From Odontesthes bonariensis (lineage: Eukaryota; Chordata; Actinopteri; Atheriniformes; Atherinopsidae): a stretch of 64,000 bases of DNA. Under the pieces are notes generated by a model that saw nothing but the letters and a program-made list of their open reading frames with translations, was not told the origin of the DNA and did not search any database. Positions within the stretch are counted from its first letter, which is position 1. Every line of letters starts with the position of its first letter. A program made the position numbers and the translations under genes. Of the stretch, positions 13,101-34,383 are shown in pieces. The stretch spans positions 19,024,467 through 19,088,466 of the forward strand of contig NC_134529.1 of assembly GCF_027942865.1 (NCBI RefSeq), written 5' to 3'.

Positions 13101-13760
13101 CTGTGTTATCTGTGCCGTTGCTATGAAGGTTGTTACCGCGCGTACTTAATAAGAGCCTTTATATAGACACAGTACTGCTCTTCCAGACATTACAGCTCTG
13201 ATAACCTGTTGGACAAAACCAGTGAAAATTGTCCTGTTTTTTCCCCCCACCTGTCACAGCTGAGATAAACAAACGAGAACATCTGAACTATCGTCAGTCA
13301 GAAGCACCCCAGGATATTCTTTGTGTACGTGTCGCTACGGTGCTTTTGTGTTTTTTCAGGATTTGCTGTACTCTGAAAATCTTTTTTTATTTATTTTTTT
13401 AAAGTCTTCTGTTTCCTAAGAGCTTTTCTTTTATCTGCTACCACTGGCTGAACTGAGTCGTTGACGTGAACGCTGCGTCACAGATAGTTGCTGCAGTCGT
13501 TTTGGCGACAGCGATTTTCTTTTTGCCTTGCAAACTGCGTTATAAACTGCGATATAAAACTTGAGTTTTATATCTTGCGGTGTAAAACATCGGGGAACAG
13601 GAAACCTGCGCTACATCGGTGACAAACAGATTTATGCGAAACTAAAAAAAACCGAGAAAGGGGTTTGATTTAAAGTGCTTTTCCAATGTTTTTGTACAAC
13701 TTTTAAGTTAGAAACTCATTGCCTGTGTAATAAATATCACTGTAAAAAGAAGATGTTGTT
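10127..13760 (+). other. Probable long 3' UTR of cipc
   Basis: After the cipc stop there are 3.6 kb with no credible exon. The region is AT-rich with many homopolymer runs, for example T runs at 12001-12020 and 12482-12496 and an A run at 10850-10867. Candidate poly(A) signals are AATAAA at 12710-12715 and at 13729-13734. The next gene starts near 14.2 kb, so a long cipc 3' UTR is the simplest reading. Confidence 0.55.
12679..12701 (+). repeat. Poly-G tract (23 G)
   Basis: An uninterrupted run of 23 guanines follows a T run and lies 9 bases before an AATAAA at 12710. Such runs are prone to sequencing error, so the exact length is unreliable. Confidence 0.9.
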
Positions 13761-13984
13761 GTCCTTGATATGGTATGCCTCATCTTTATAGGGAAATTAT
13801 AGTGTCTCACTGACTCCCCAATAACCCTTACACCTCTTCTTGCACCGTCAGAAGTGATACTAGATCGAATTGTTCCTCATCTTTTGTAGAGCTGACAAAT
13901 TAACAAACCAATATATATTGGTTACATTGTGACTTAACGGGCTGAAATTGAGTGTGATTTTGTGTGAAGTTTCCAGTTTAGATC

Positions 13985-14655
13985 TGTTTGCGTGTTTGAC
14001 CGCTGGGTGCCGGTGGCGAGACAGCCTCGTTCTTCTCCAGAAACGCGGAAGCGCTCCAACATTGTTCCATCAGAGACTCCGTAGAGCAGAGCTGCCCTCT
14101 GTTTTGACACAATTGTAGGGATAAGTTATCCACACGCTTCGTTGCGCTTACTCGACTATTGCAAGTTATTGTAATTCGTTTTGTATTACTGGAGATTTAA
14201 AGGAGTTACATACACGCAGAGTTGACCGTCTGCGACCAGCTTTTGTCGGCGGGCTGCTGTGTTTAGGGAAACCCGTCCCGGTAGCTAGTTTTCTGCTGCT
14301 AACCTGCTAGCTAAGATAACAGGTAATCTGCTTGCTTTATACAACATAATTTGGACCACGGACCTTGCTGTCGAGTCTTAGCTGTATTTATGTAGTTAAT
14401 AATCTGTCAGTGAAAACATCTGACATGTTCACTCAGTAATTTAGTTTTTTTTTTCCCTCTGTTGTTTAGAACAGAGCTCGTGTGATGTGTTTGACTCGGA
14501 GATGACCTGCAGCTCATGACCCGCAAAGAGTCTCACTTTCATTAGGTCAAACTTGAGGTTTGTGATGTCATAGCTCTTCTTGTGATTGTGATTGTGGTTG
14601 CTGTTGACGGCTAACGTTTGTGTCTTTACTGTACAGGCTCCACACAGGGTGACTC
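13985..14655 (+). promoter_or_regulatory. znf410 promoter and 5' UTR exons
   Basis: The region contains a splice donor after GCTAAGATAACAG at 14322, ending a likely first non-coding exon, and an acceptor (tttactgtacag) at 14637 opening the exon that carries the start ATG at 14656. Local CpG density is raised relative to the flanks. The transcription start was not localised. Confidence 0.5.
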
Positions 14656-23852
<9,197 letters not shown>

Positions 23853-24639
23853 TCTCCGGTCATGACAGTCATCACATGCTGCCTATTTTGGCTTTGTTCA
23901 GTGGACTAAACGTAGACATGTAATTTGTAAAGAGATTAATCACAGACTTTAACACTTGTAGATATTTGTAATTAACAATCTATGATGGTTTTATTTTGAC
24001 AAGTATGAAACTGCAGAGTTTGTACAAGCAACACTTTTTTTTTTTTTTTAAATACTCCCAAAGAAACACAGACGGGTTGTAAAGGATTCTGATAGCGTGA
24101 CCAATGTTTTATGTGCATTATCATGTCAAACACGGACCGGAGGTGGAAGTGCGGGCGATGGTCGCCGATGAAACGGGATTACCAGAAACCTCCGCGGCTG
24201 TTCTTGTTAGTGAGACTTAAATGTATCAGACACAAAGTTTTATTATGCTTACAACAAAAACTAGACTATTAAAAAATGCTAAAGCGCTGTTTACCACTTT
24301 GTTGCACTTCAGTGCACGGCACGAGCAGTCCCAACAAGCCCCGGCACATCGTTTATCAATTATTTCAAACACGCTACAGATCCAGTTTTGCTGAAAGCTG
24401 AAGGATGGTGCTATCTCTAGTGATTAACTTGGTCTTAATAAGGCAAGACAACTTACAGCAGAATATATTGTTGCTTAAGAAAAAAAAGTGTCTAAAAATG
24501 AATTAAGGGTAATATTGAGGTTCTTTCTGGCTGTATGAAACCAACGGCAGGTGTATGGGGCTGGTAGAAATGGCAGTGTTTGCAAATGAGCGCGACATGA
24601 ATTAGCTTCTCATTGTTGCCGTCTGTTCATCACCTCTCC
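23853..24639. other. Convergent 3' ends of znf410 and entpd5
   Basis: The 787 bases between the two stop codons hold no gene. An ATTAAA at about 24268 could end znf410. The complement of AATAAA at 24239-24244 could end entpd5. If both are used, the 3' UTRs overlap slightly. Confidence 0.45.
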
Positions 24640-27600
24640 TCAGTGGATCCTCAGGTTGTGGAAGTGGTCCAACGTAGCGCCTAGAGCCCAGCTAGCCTCC
24701 ACATTCTTTACTTTCTTGGTCAGCTGAGAGGGGAAAAGAACCAAATGACACAAATTACTTTTGTATTTACTGAATAAAAAAGTAACTGAGTGTAGAATTG
24801 TCTTATTTTTCTTAAAATGTGACTGCCAGCAGACCAAAGAATAAGATGTTGATAATATGTCATGGCCTCATTATTTCAAGCTGCTAAATGGCAGCAAATA
24901 AATGCTCTACCTTTAAATGAAAAGAGCCGTGCTTGAGCCTTTCGATGCGCTATTGTATTCACTTCATAAAACACAAGTCTGGACTACACCCTTTCCTTTA
25001 GTTGCAGACTTGTTAATATTGTATAATGCAGCCTAACCTGTAGCATCGTGCTCTCCTTGAAGCCAAACCCATCCTTGAGTAGACAAGTGATGTAGGTCAT
25101 GTCCATACACAGGAAAGGGCTGACGGGTGGGTGCTTGGTCATCTTATTGCACACTGAGAGAAAGAAATCATCTGTGTTAGGTTGAATAATCAGTCACCTG
25201 TATGCTGCTGACAGATGGGGGCAGCATTTCAGACAGAAACAACTCGAGGTCCATTCAGATGCACGCTATATCTGAAGTACAGGGAGCTGTACTGTCACAG
25301 TAATGATGCATTCTCCTGCCCATCTCACCCTCTTTGGCTCTCTTCTTGAAGTCTCTGACCTGCAGCATCCCTCCTTGGACATTATCTGCAACGGGGTGAT
25401 TTAGAAGTAATTATTTCATTTCAACGGCTAAAACATTCATTACAACAGCAGATCTACACGCATATTTCCATTGTACTAATGATAGAGCCCGTGGCCTTTC
25501 AGCGTAGAATGGCAGAGGATAGCAATTTCTGTAATACCAACACAACTATAGCTTGTCAAATCCCCTGATCCAGGAGCAGATGACACATTTTTCAGCCTCT
25601 GTCTGGCATGCCTTGTCGGTATAATTATATAAGGTGTGGAGAGAAGGTGTGTGTTTGTGTGTGTGCGCTCACCGATAAGGCCTGCATCCACAGCTCTGTC
25701 AAAGTAATAGGAGAATGCATAGAAAACACTGCCATCTTGGAGCTTGTATGGCTGATGAATAACCCCATTCACCACCTTAAGTACTTCCTGATAACAATGC
25801 TTGTATCCTGCATCACCTGAGAGAAATGGAGACAGCGGTGTAAATGATTAATTTCCTCTCGGAACGATGTCATAGAATAATGTGTAATTCCTTTAAGTCC
25901 ATTTTGCTAATGTTAGGCTGCCCACACAAGATTGTCTCGCGTGCATTGTGCTCACATCTGTCACACGGCTCCATTTATGCCAGATGTTTGTCGTCAGATA
26001 CATTATGGATTTAACACGAGGCCAGGAAAATCAAAGGGAGAAACTAATATTTTGAAAATTCCGATAAGAGTCGGCTTGGGATTTAGCTTAATACTTAACT
26101 TCAAACAATTTAAACGGGATCTTACCATCTGGGTTTCCGCTCACTTGATAGGTTCGCCCTCCGAAGCTCCATTCATCTCTGAACTTATTCGGCAGGCAGG
26201 AACTATTATAAACCAGCCCCTCCAACCCTGTGAGAGCACAGACATAATTAATCCAACGGGTACAACAGCTTTGTTGGCTTGTCACGGTCTGAGCCCGACT
26301 CAAAAAACTCTAATAGCGAGTAATTTAGCTGAAGTGCTTCAGTGACTAATCTCAGGATATTACTGAAAATGTTTATGGGTAGGAAACTTGATGTAGATCC
26401 TAAAAAAAAAATCTATATCTTGTGAATATATAAGTGTAGCGAAGAAGACGAGACGGAAGACAAACTGCTGAACTCTGTTTGAGTCTCCAATCCTTCAGTG
26501 ACACACAGTGACTATGAGAAACACTGACCCACAGCTGACGGCATTGCAGTGCTGTTAACCTCGAGCATAGCGCCTTCTCCACCCAGCGTGGCGAGCCGTG
26601 CCATCATTAGTCCGTTTCCTAGATAACTGGGGAAAGACAAAAGGATTGCTGTACAGTTACAAAACCAATCTGGAACAGAGAGTGCATCTAGCAAATAAGT
26701 CATTCTGAAACTCGGCCAAACAAGTGGTGTCTGCCTATTATTCACATCCTAATGACTAAGCAGATACCAGAAGCTGTCCTAATTACAAAGAGCTCTAAAT
26801 GAAGTTAAATGTAACAAGAACAAAGTGAGTGGAATTAGCACCATAACCAAAGGCCAGTTTAAACCTCCATGAAAAATGAAGTTGATTAGACGTAAAACAG
26901 ATGCATGAATTCATGCAGTCGTAACATTCGAAAATGGGTTTAGACTACGTCTCATGAAAAATGCATCAGTTCTCAAATCTGTTACCTGTGACTGTACAGT
27001 TCAAACGTTGAGTTGAAGATGTCAAATCTGGCGACGTAATCAGCGACGGGAGCACTTTCAATGGTTTTCTGTGGTGGAATAATAAAGATATCGCGGCTTA
27101 ACGTCACTAGAGTCTCAGAAGAAGAAATTTTGAAAAAAACTCTGACCCTCAGTTTTGGCAGGAAAGTGATCTGCGTGGAACCTCCTCCCAAATCCAATAT
27201 TCCAACCGTCTTCTTGGTTTGTACGTTCAGATGACCTGGAAGAAATCCAATCTTTAATTAAGCCACTTTGTCTGAGTGGAGCAAATCAGTTCCACCTGAT
27301 TAGATTGTACACGTATTCCAAAGGCTTTCTTGGCACACATGAACGATCTAAGAAGCATGAAATGGCAGCATTCGGTCTGAGAAAGATCACAGCAATGCTC
27401 TTTAGGCGGGGAATTCACACTTGTATCGATTCAGCCCACACAAAGACAAAGAAATGATTTTCAGTGTCTTAAAAGACCAAAAATAGACTCCTCTTTCAGA
27501 ACTGCAACATTTAGAATCCTCACTTCCTAAATGATTAAAAACTGCTAATAATAAAGTGAAGTATCACAATGGAAAATATTCCTTTTTCGCAACTTTTTTG

Positions 27601-29649
27601 GGTTTGTTGCTGGCATTGAAATGTTTATATTTCTCCTAAATGCAACACACTGAAAACCATTTCTTTTGACTTGAATACATCTTCAAACAAATGAACAAAT
27701 GCCAGTTAAGTTCTTATGGCTTTTAAAAAACACTCCAACGTTTCGGGCGATCTGGTTTGTGAATTAAATTTGGAGATGCAGAGCCTGAGATAAGAAAAAC
27801 AAAAGCTACTCTGTATCCAGGGAAAGGCACTGAGTGTTTTATAGCTGTGTGCAGACTTGCCTGTCAGAAAGTTCACAGAAATCCAAGCCAGGATCCCTAC
27901 AATTGCAAAATTAGAACCAGAAAGCAATCATTTCAGATGGAACGTGCAAGTTCATTTTAGAAAAGCTGACAACAAATTTGTGAAATACAAACACACCCGA
28001 GTTAAGCTAAATTGCTGACAAATCAATTACACCGTAGCACAACTGACTCACATTTTTCACCACATCATTACCAGCTTTTAGGATCAAAATAACTTGGTGG
28101 GTTATTTTTCTTTCATTTTTTTTTTAAACGTGTCATTATAAATAATATTCATAATATACTGTAATTTACTTAAACGCCTTCATTAAGCGAAGTTCTTTAC
28201 AGAAACTGCACAGCATGCCAACAATATGGCATTAAGATCAGTGATGTCATCTGCGAAATGTTTTAACCGGGGACATGAGCGGATGGGATAAGGGATGAAT
28301 GAGCTGCTTGTCAGGATGGAGGGTGGGCGGAAGTTACCTTCGCTCGTGCCGTTCATTATGCTGACGCTGTTGTCTGGGACCAAAAAAGGAGAGTCGGCAA
28401 ACACATGTTGAACCTGAGAGCAGAGGAGGGAGGGAGAAGAGTGAGAAGGAGGAAGAAAACGGAAGAATGAGAGCACCTTGGAGTAACAGTGAACAGAAGG
28501 GAAATGGCCAGAATGCTGTCTACTGCGATAGTGGCTCACCCAGAGGTGCCGTCCGCTGGATAGGATTAATTCATTCCCTCAGGGGGATTAATATTGTATC
28601 ATTTATCATCCAAGGTGCCCCAGGGCCATCCATTATTATGTTATCCCCTAAACAAGAGTCTTCCACACTAAGCTCACAGTGCTCCAGGAGAAATATTTCC
28701 ATCTTGTCTCTGTACCACCTGTCACAGCACGAAAAATGTTCTTTTCTTCTCTGCCCGCTGCTTCACTCAATGAGAGGTTGTACTTTCCTGTGAAAGTGTC
28801 AGCCAACGTTAGAGCTAACAACTCCTTTATGATACAGAACTGCGCTCTGCTCTGCAGAGTCTTTGTACTGCTGAAATAGAACCTCAATCATATGTCGGTG
28901 TGAGTGTACTCATTGACCTGCTCCAGAAGGGCCTGGGCTTTCTCAGCGGGCAGCAGCCGTAATCCAGCTGTGGCTCTCAGCACCAAAGGCGTTCTCTTCC
29001 AGTCCAGACGAGGCACCGTCTTCCTGGCCACCTTTAGCAGTATCCTCACTGTTTGTCCAGCCTGTACAAACGCACACAATACTGTCTAAAAGCAACACTG
29101 TACGCAAAGGCCCTTAGATGACAGACTGCTAAGAGTTAAGAAAACTCGAGAAACATTATGGCAACTACATCTACCCGTTTGCCATTTCTCTAAACTTATA
29201 TGCTTTTATCAGTAATGTGATTCCAGTAGAGGGAGGCTATTGGCAGCGTTTCTACAATTTAGAGCCAGCAGACCTTTTCCCCTCAGCTCGGTATAATTGA
29301 TTACATCTGACAATTAACTCACCATTTGAGGGGAGTCGACATATGCTGACAAACCAGGCTTCACAGAATGGAACATCTCGTTGTCCAAAACGGGCAGCTT
29401 CTCTGAAAAGTACCACCCACATCAAATATGAAGCAGTCATTAAAAGCATTACAGGTTTAAATCCACTTAGCATACATATGCAATATCAAGTGTAAGTAAC
29501 TTGTATGTAACTTGAAGTGTGCAAATAAGAGTAAATGTTAAAGAAAAGCATTCATAATCGCTTCGAAGCAGCAAAACCTATGGGCCTCCAAGTGTTTTAA
29601 AGGCAATTTATTGGCATTATATTTCAGTCTTCTCAGCAGTAAATGCGAC

Positions 29650-29687
<38 letters not shown>

Positions 29688-29976
29688 TCTCCAAAAATAC
29701 AAATAACCCCCCCCCCCCAAAAAAGAAATCAGCTCATCTGAGACAACCTTGTAAAGCATTACCCGTGTCACTCTGGATGAAGGTGTAGACGTGAATGCGC
29801 GTCCCCGTACTCCCTGCATCAAACATCACCGCGTAGAAGATGCGGGTCTGGTTCGCCGGCCGGCTGAGGCTGGGAAGGATCCCAGATAGATCTAGAAAAG
29901 AGGTCTTTACTTGGGCTTGGTTCAGCCTCGCGACGGCAAGCAGGACCAGGAGGAGCAGCGGGACGGTGGGCTTCAT
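24640..29976 (-). CDS. entpd5: Ectonucleoside triphosphate diphosphohydrolase 5
   Basis: Soluble or secretory-pathway UDP/GDP-hydrolysing nucleotidase of the GDA1/CD39 family. In mammals it acts in the ER and supports N-glycoprotein folding. Exons in coding order: 29763-29976, 29323-29402, 28918-29061, 28338-28413, 27861-27896, 27147-27235, 26986-27068, 26560-26626, 26126-26219, 25673-25816, 25329-25385, 25038-25153 and 24640-24723. Sum 1284 nt, 427 residues, against 428 in human. An N-terminal signal peptide ([20 protein letters not shown]) is clear. Apyrase conserved regions are visible: [53 protein letters not shown], and late [10 protein letters not shown] plus ASWALGAT. Oddities: the intron after 27861 uses a GC donor, and exon 8/9 borders allow a 13-residue longer in-frame form (exons 26529-26626 and 26126-26227). 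The short form was chosen because its length fits the family. Confidence 0.94.
29651..29690. repeat. (AT)n microsatellite
   Basis: About 20 AT units with one interruption, in entpd5 intron 1 on the coding strand. Confidence 0.9.
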
Positions 29977-32640
29977 CTTCCCTCTGGCGTGACAGAAAAC
30001 AAACAGCAATTCTTTGCGTTACACCTCCGGAACGCTGATAACGAATGATTTGAGCGGCTCGAAAGCAGCTCAAAGTGCTGATGACTAGCACCCGGGGGTT
30101 TTAAATTACAGCGTGGCAGGCGACGGGGTAATAAGAAGCAATCATGCTGTTTACACCATCACGTTTGACCACACCCCATCAGTGGACCAAAACCAACCTT
30201 TTCACCTGCTCAGTCAACTCCTGTTGAAAGTTGAAGCACACACAACAACTTCACTGTGTTGGATTTCATGTGGTGAGCTTTAATCCATGGATCTTGGCGA
30301 TCTGGTTTTAATCCTTAAACTTCGCACTGCAGAGTTTAAGGATTAATAACTCCTTATTACCTCAGTCAAGCATTGCTCTACAAAAAAAAAGAAGAATCCT
30401 TCTAGAGACACCATCACAGTGCTTCCACAGAAATGTAACAGCCTGGAGGAATTTAACTTCAGAAATGTTACCGCTTGTGAATCTCAACTGAGGTTTTACA
30501 TTTCAAATGTTTCATTTGCCTTTTGGGCCAGAAACGAGTATAAAAAATGAATAGAAATGCTGAAATTCCCTATAACTCCTAACAGTTACAGGGGCTGTGT
30601 AAACCAAAATGTAACAGACAAAGGCAGCGAAGTGTCTGCCTTACAAAACGTCCGCCTGGAATTATGCAAAGAAAACTTTGCATGGAAGATCAGATTTTTA
30701 AAAAACGTTCACTGCACTCCAAACGCTGCCTCTTCAGCTAATACTTAAAAAATATTCAGATTTCTGTCTCAACTCGGAGACTAATTGTGCCTCTCTCAAA
30801 TCAAAATAAGACAGACAACGAATTGCAATCTAACAGTCACTGCCGTTCACCTTGGGGGACAAATAACATGGGTCTCCACTGTATGCTCCGCCTAGGGACC
30901 ATCTGCAAAGTAAAACGTAAATATTCAATTACTTTACTGTCAAAATCAGTGCTGTGGCCAAAAAAATAAAAAGATTTTTTTTTTTTTTTTTAAATTGCAG
31001 TTTCTTGAAAGAGAAGCATTTAAATTGGGGTAAAAAAGAAAATGGCAACATCTGTTGCCACTTTTACTACTTCGAATTGCATATCGACACGATTTGTCTA
31101 CGTTTTCCCCTTTTTTTTTGGAAACTAGATTTTTTTTTTTGCTAAATTTACTTACAATAATGAGACCTGAGGGCTGTAAGATGAGCTGGATGTTAGTTCC
31201 ACAATCCAGGGTAACGGTGATGAAAGAAGAACCAAAGCTTTGAGGATCGTCGGTCAGAGGATCCCAGCAATCCATCTGGATAATAATTCAAAACATGTAA
31301 ACACTGAAACCTGAAACTTTAAATCAATTGTGCAGTGATGGTGTGACATATAAACGTTGGAATCTTATTTGTCACTGATAGTTAATACCAATTACAAACA
31401 TAATTTAACGGCAACACAATATGACATGAGATGCACACAAAATACAAACTCCCAGTGTGCATTCTTATACTGAGGATGGAGCCACCAAAGACATCGGCTG
31501 TGACACATTTAAGAAAACTTAAATATAACCGTTGTGGTAATTTAAAGAAACTAAATTTACACAGTATATGTTGTGTTTTTTTTCCCTCCACGTGTTGTTG
31601 GAACACCAACAGGAGACCACTGAATTCAAGTTGACTTTGGTGACCTACACGAATCAAAGGCTTGGAAAAGTATGTGAACCCAATTCAAGAGATCAAAAGT
31701 TCTGTGTAAAGCCTGGTTTTTCTATCGTCAGCAGGAGATATACCTCAGGTGATTTATTTATTTATTTTTTCTGTGACACTTGTTCTGGTAAAATTGGCAC
31801 ATTTGAGATTGAGTGTTGCGCTTTGAAGACGGTCCCCTGCGCAGCTGGCTGCTCTGAGGTCAGTGCCATTTGTTTGGCTTTGACAACGGCTCGTTTTGAT
31901 GAAAATGAGCTCGAAGCTTGTCATGTACCTTCCCACACCCTATAGCAGACGTCATTTGTCTTTAATCGTCTCGTTCATGGGACATTGCTGGGGAAGGACG
32001 AGTCTGCTCATATCTTTCCAAATTTGGCAAGTTGCCAGCAGCCATTTGTGCAGTAAGTTAGCAGCGGACTTCCAAACTTTGTTTCTAGCATAATAACGAA
32101 CAGCCGGTTCAGTTACACACAAGCCGTCCCTCACAACACTGTCCTCTACTCTTGTTAGTCTTGACACTTTCCACATAAAGCACTGAAATGGGCCGAATGA
32201 AGATAAATTATGTCAAGGAGAGCTGAGGGGACCGTTGCAAGCTGTGAAAAAAAAACACTAATTAGCGTCAGCTACATTTTTAAAAGGCTAAGCGGTGAAG
32301 TTTGTCAAGCTAATATTAGCTTGTTAGCTGTTGCGGGTACATAAAATACCGGAATTTGGACAAAAAAGAAACTCCTATGCCTGTCAATTAAATATGCTAC
32401 AATACGTCTGTAAGTAATTCGATGTAGCGGCAGCTAAGCGCTTAAAAGAACTGAGGCTCACCATGATGTCCGACTCGCAGCACCCTTGTCTCTAGACGTC
32501 ATTGGGAGTATTTTCGGTCTCGGGCTACAGTATGTTTCATAGTGTCTCGCGCTGAGTTTACCAGTGGATGCATGAATAGAACGTGCTGTGCGTTGAATTC
32601 AAACAGCAAGCACCAATAAACTCCGTGTTCGGGCTGTGGT
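29977..32640 (-). other. entpd5 5' region with possible upstream exons
   Basis: The entpd5 start exon has an acceptor-like ctgtcacgccag just before its ATG, so at least one leader exon should lie upstream. Candidates on the minus strand with good splice signals are 32462 and above (ending ATG, then gtgagc), 31156-31275 (120 nt) and 30851-30902 (52 nt). The first two join in frame to give an open frame starting MMDCWDPLTDDPQSF, and it continues open through the 52-nt exon. I do not recognise this peptide. Joining the 52-nt exon straight to the entpd5 exon brings a stop, so these are either non-coding leader exons or a small separate gene. Confidence 0.35.
30308..30346. repeat. Perfect 14-bp inverted repeat
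   Basis: Arms TTAATCCTTAAACT (30308-30321) and its exact complement (30333-30346) flank an 11-base loop. Confidence 0.9.
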
Positions 32641-33409
32641 TGTTAGTTTAATGTCAGAAATATTTATTTTTCACAAGCTGTCAAAACAGAGGGGTGCATT
32701 CAGCAACACAGTTGTGACAAGTTCAAACAATACTGCTTTGTCTTTATGTTTAAAGAACAATTGAACCACAGGATAATTTCAACATAAGTCACAGTTCAGA
32801 GCACTCAAATTACAGCATCTTTATTAAAACAACTAACAATCAGTACAAAGAAGTGTCACTGTCAAGGGGGTGAGGTTTAGAATGGCCCCACACATCGGAT
32901 GTAAATATTTCTTGTAAATAGTATTAACTGCACCACTGCTAATAGTTTCATCCCAAATATTTGACCTTAATAGCCAATATAGAATCTTGAATTTCAAGTT
33001 CATTACATGTAAAGCACTTCATCTTGACACGCCGTTCATGACCAGAAGTATTATTTTGACTGGACAATAAAAACAAACTGTAAAGGTCTATCTGACACCG
33101 AGAAGACACACACACACACACACACACAACACTGGAGTGTTTTAGTAGGATGTTGAGCCCTTAAAGGACAAGAACCCCAGTTTTGTTTTGTTTTAATGTA
33201 ATCCAAAGACAGCTGCGCCCACGTTCTGATGTAACATCTGTTCCAGTCACGATTCAAGTATCTACCCAAACATCTGATAAACAATAATGAACTTCAGTGC
33301 GTCCATAGAAAGCATTTGCTGTTGGTGCCTGGCGACAGAATCCCTAACCGTTTTGAGAAATGTGATGGCGCAACACTCAGGAGACAACGCAAGTGACTGA
33401 CCACGATTA
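32641..33409. other. Possible aldh6a1 3' UTR
   Basis: No coding exon is seen. Minus-strand AATAAA complements occur at 32663-32668 and 32820-32825, so aldh6a1 may end here after a 3' UTR of about 1.6 kb that includes the element at 33410-34063. A short (CA)n run is at 33107-33128. Confidence 0.35.
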
Positions 33410-34063
33410 AAGGAGAATTCCGGCTATTTTACAAACATATCCCATCTGTTGGAGACAGATGAAGACATGACCACAGAGGAAGACAGTATGTGCTGCATGG
33501 ATTGGGACCTCTTACAGCGCGATCCAGATGGGTCACATAGCAGCGAGTGTTTCACCCAGACAGAGACGTCACGGCGAAAATGGGTGTTGAAACGAGTCAG
33601 CTGTTCGATAGGAAACAATAACAAACATGGCAATGTCTAGTTCAGTTCCCGAGGGTCGTTTTTGGTGGACAAAAAGACAATTTTGGAATACTATAGTGTA
33701 TGACTTCGGCGATCGATTTGTGCGCACGCCTGTGGAACACGGAAGCTGAGAGAGGTAGGTGCGCTGTTTTTGAAATCTCAAAATGTATAATGTCTGTGCT
33801 AGCTAACGGTATGGTTAGCCCCTGGGTTGAATTGTATTGCTACTGACACCACGGCCAATTCGGTAAAAAGTATTTTGATACACCTTAAGAGCCTCAGGAA
33901 AGGTTAAAAGCTTGCCCGATAAAGCCCGCTTTCATGGAAATCAGAGCAATTGGACAACTTTGCGCAGCGGGCATGAAAATTTCTCGCGTTTTTCCCTTTG
34001 GCAAACTTTCCTGGGTCTCCAACAGATGGGATATGTTTGTAAAATAGCCGGAATTCTCCTTCA
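33410..34063. mobile_element. Non-autonomous DNA transposon with 46-bp terminal inverted repeats
   Basis: The left end (aaggagaattccggctattt at 33411, running to about 33457) and the right end (34016-34062) are nearly exact inverted copies over about 46 bases, including catatcccatctgttggagac. The left flank gives a TTAA-like site; the right flank is ttcaa, so a TTAA target duplication is only suggestive. The inside has no transposase; a 63-codon frame at 33449 has no recognisable domain. Confidence 0.8.
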
Positions 34064-34383
34064 ACTCATGATTCTCTCGGTCAGCAAGGGAAGTGAGTGG
34101 GGGAAAAAAAAAAAAAACTGAAAAAATACAACAAATCAATGAGGATACTCTCAGCATCATTTTGTGCAGGAGTGCAGTTAATCTTCCCCGGGGCTAAAGG
34201 AATTGAAGGTGTGATTTGTGCTTTGAGTTTATACAACAACGTGGACATTCAAAAGTTCAAACTAATCCCCGGTTTTAGTATTGGTCAGCATTGAACAAAT
34301 CATGTAACATCTTTCCCGAACCCTCCTCGGGCTGCTTCTTAAGGCATGTCAGAAGTCAATCATGGATGAATTGTCATTTTAGC

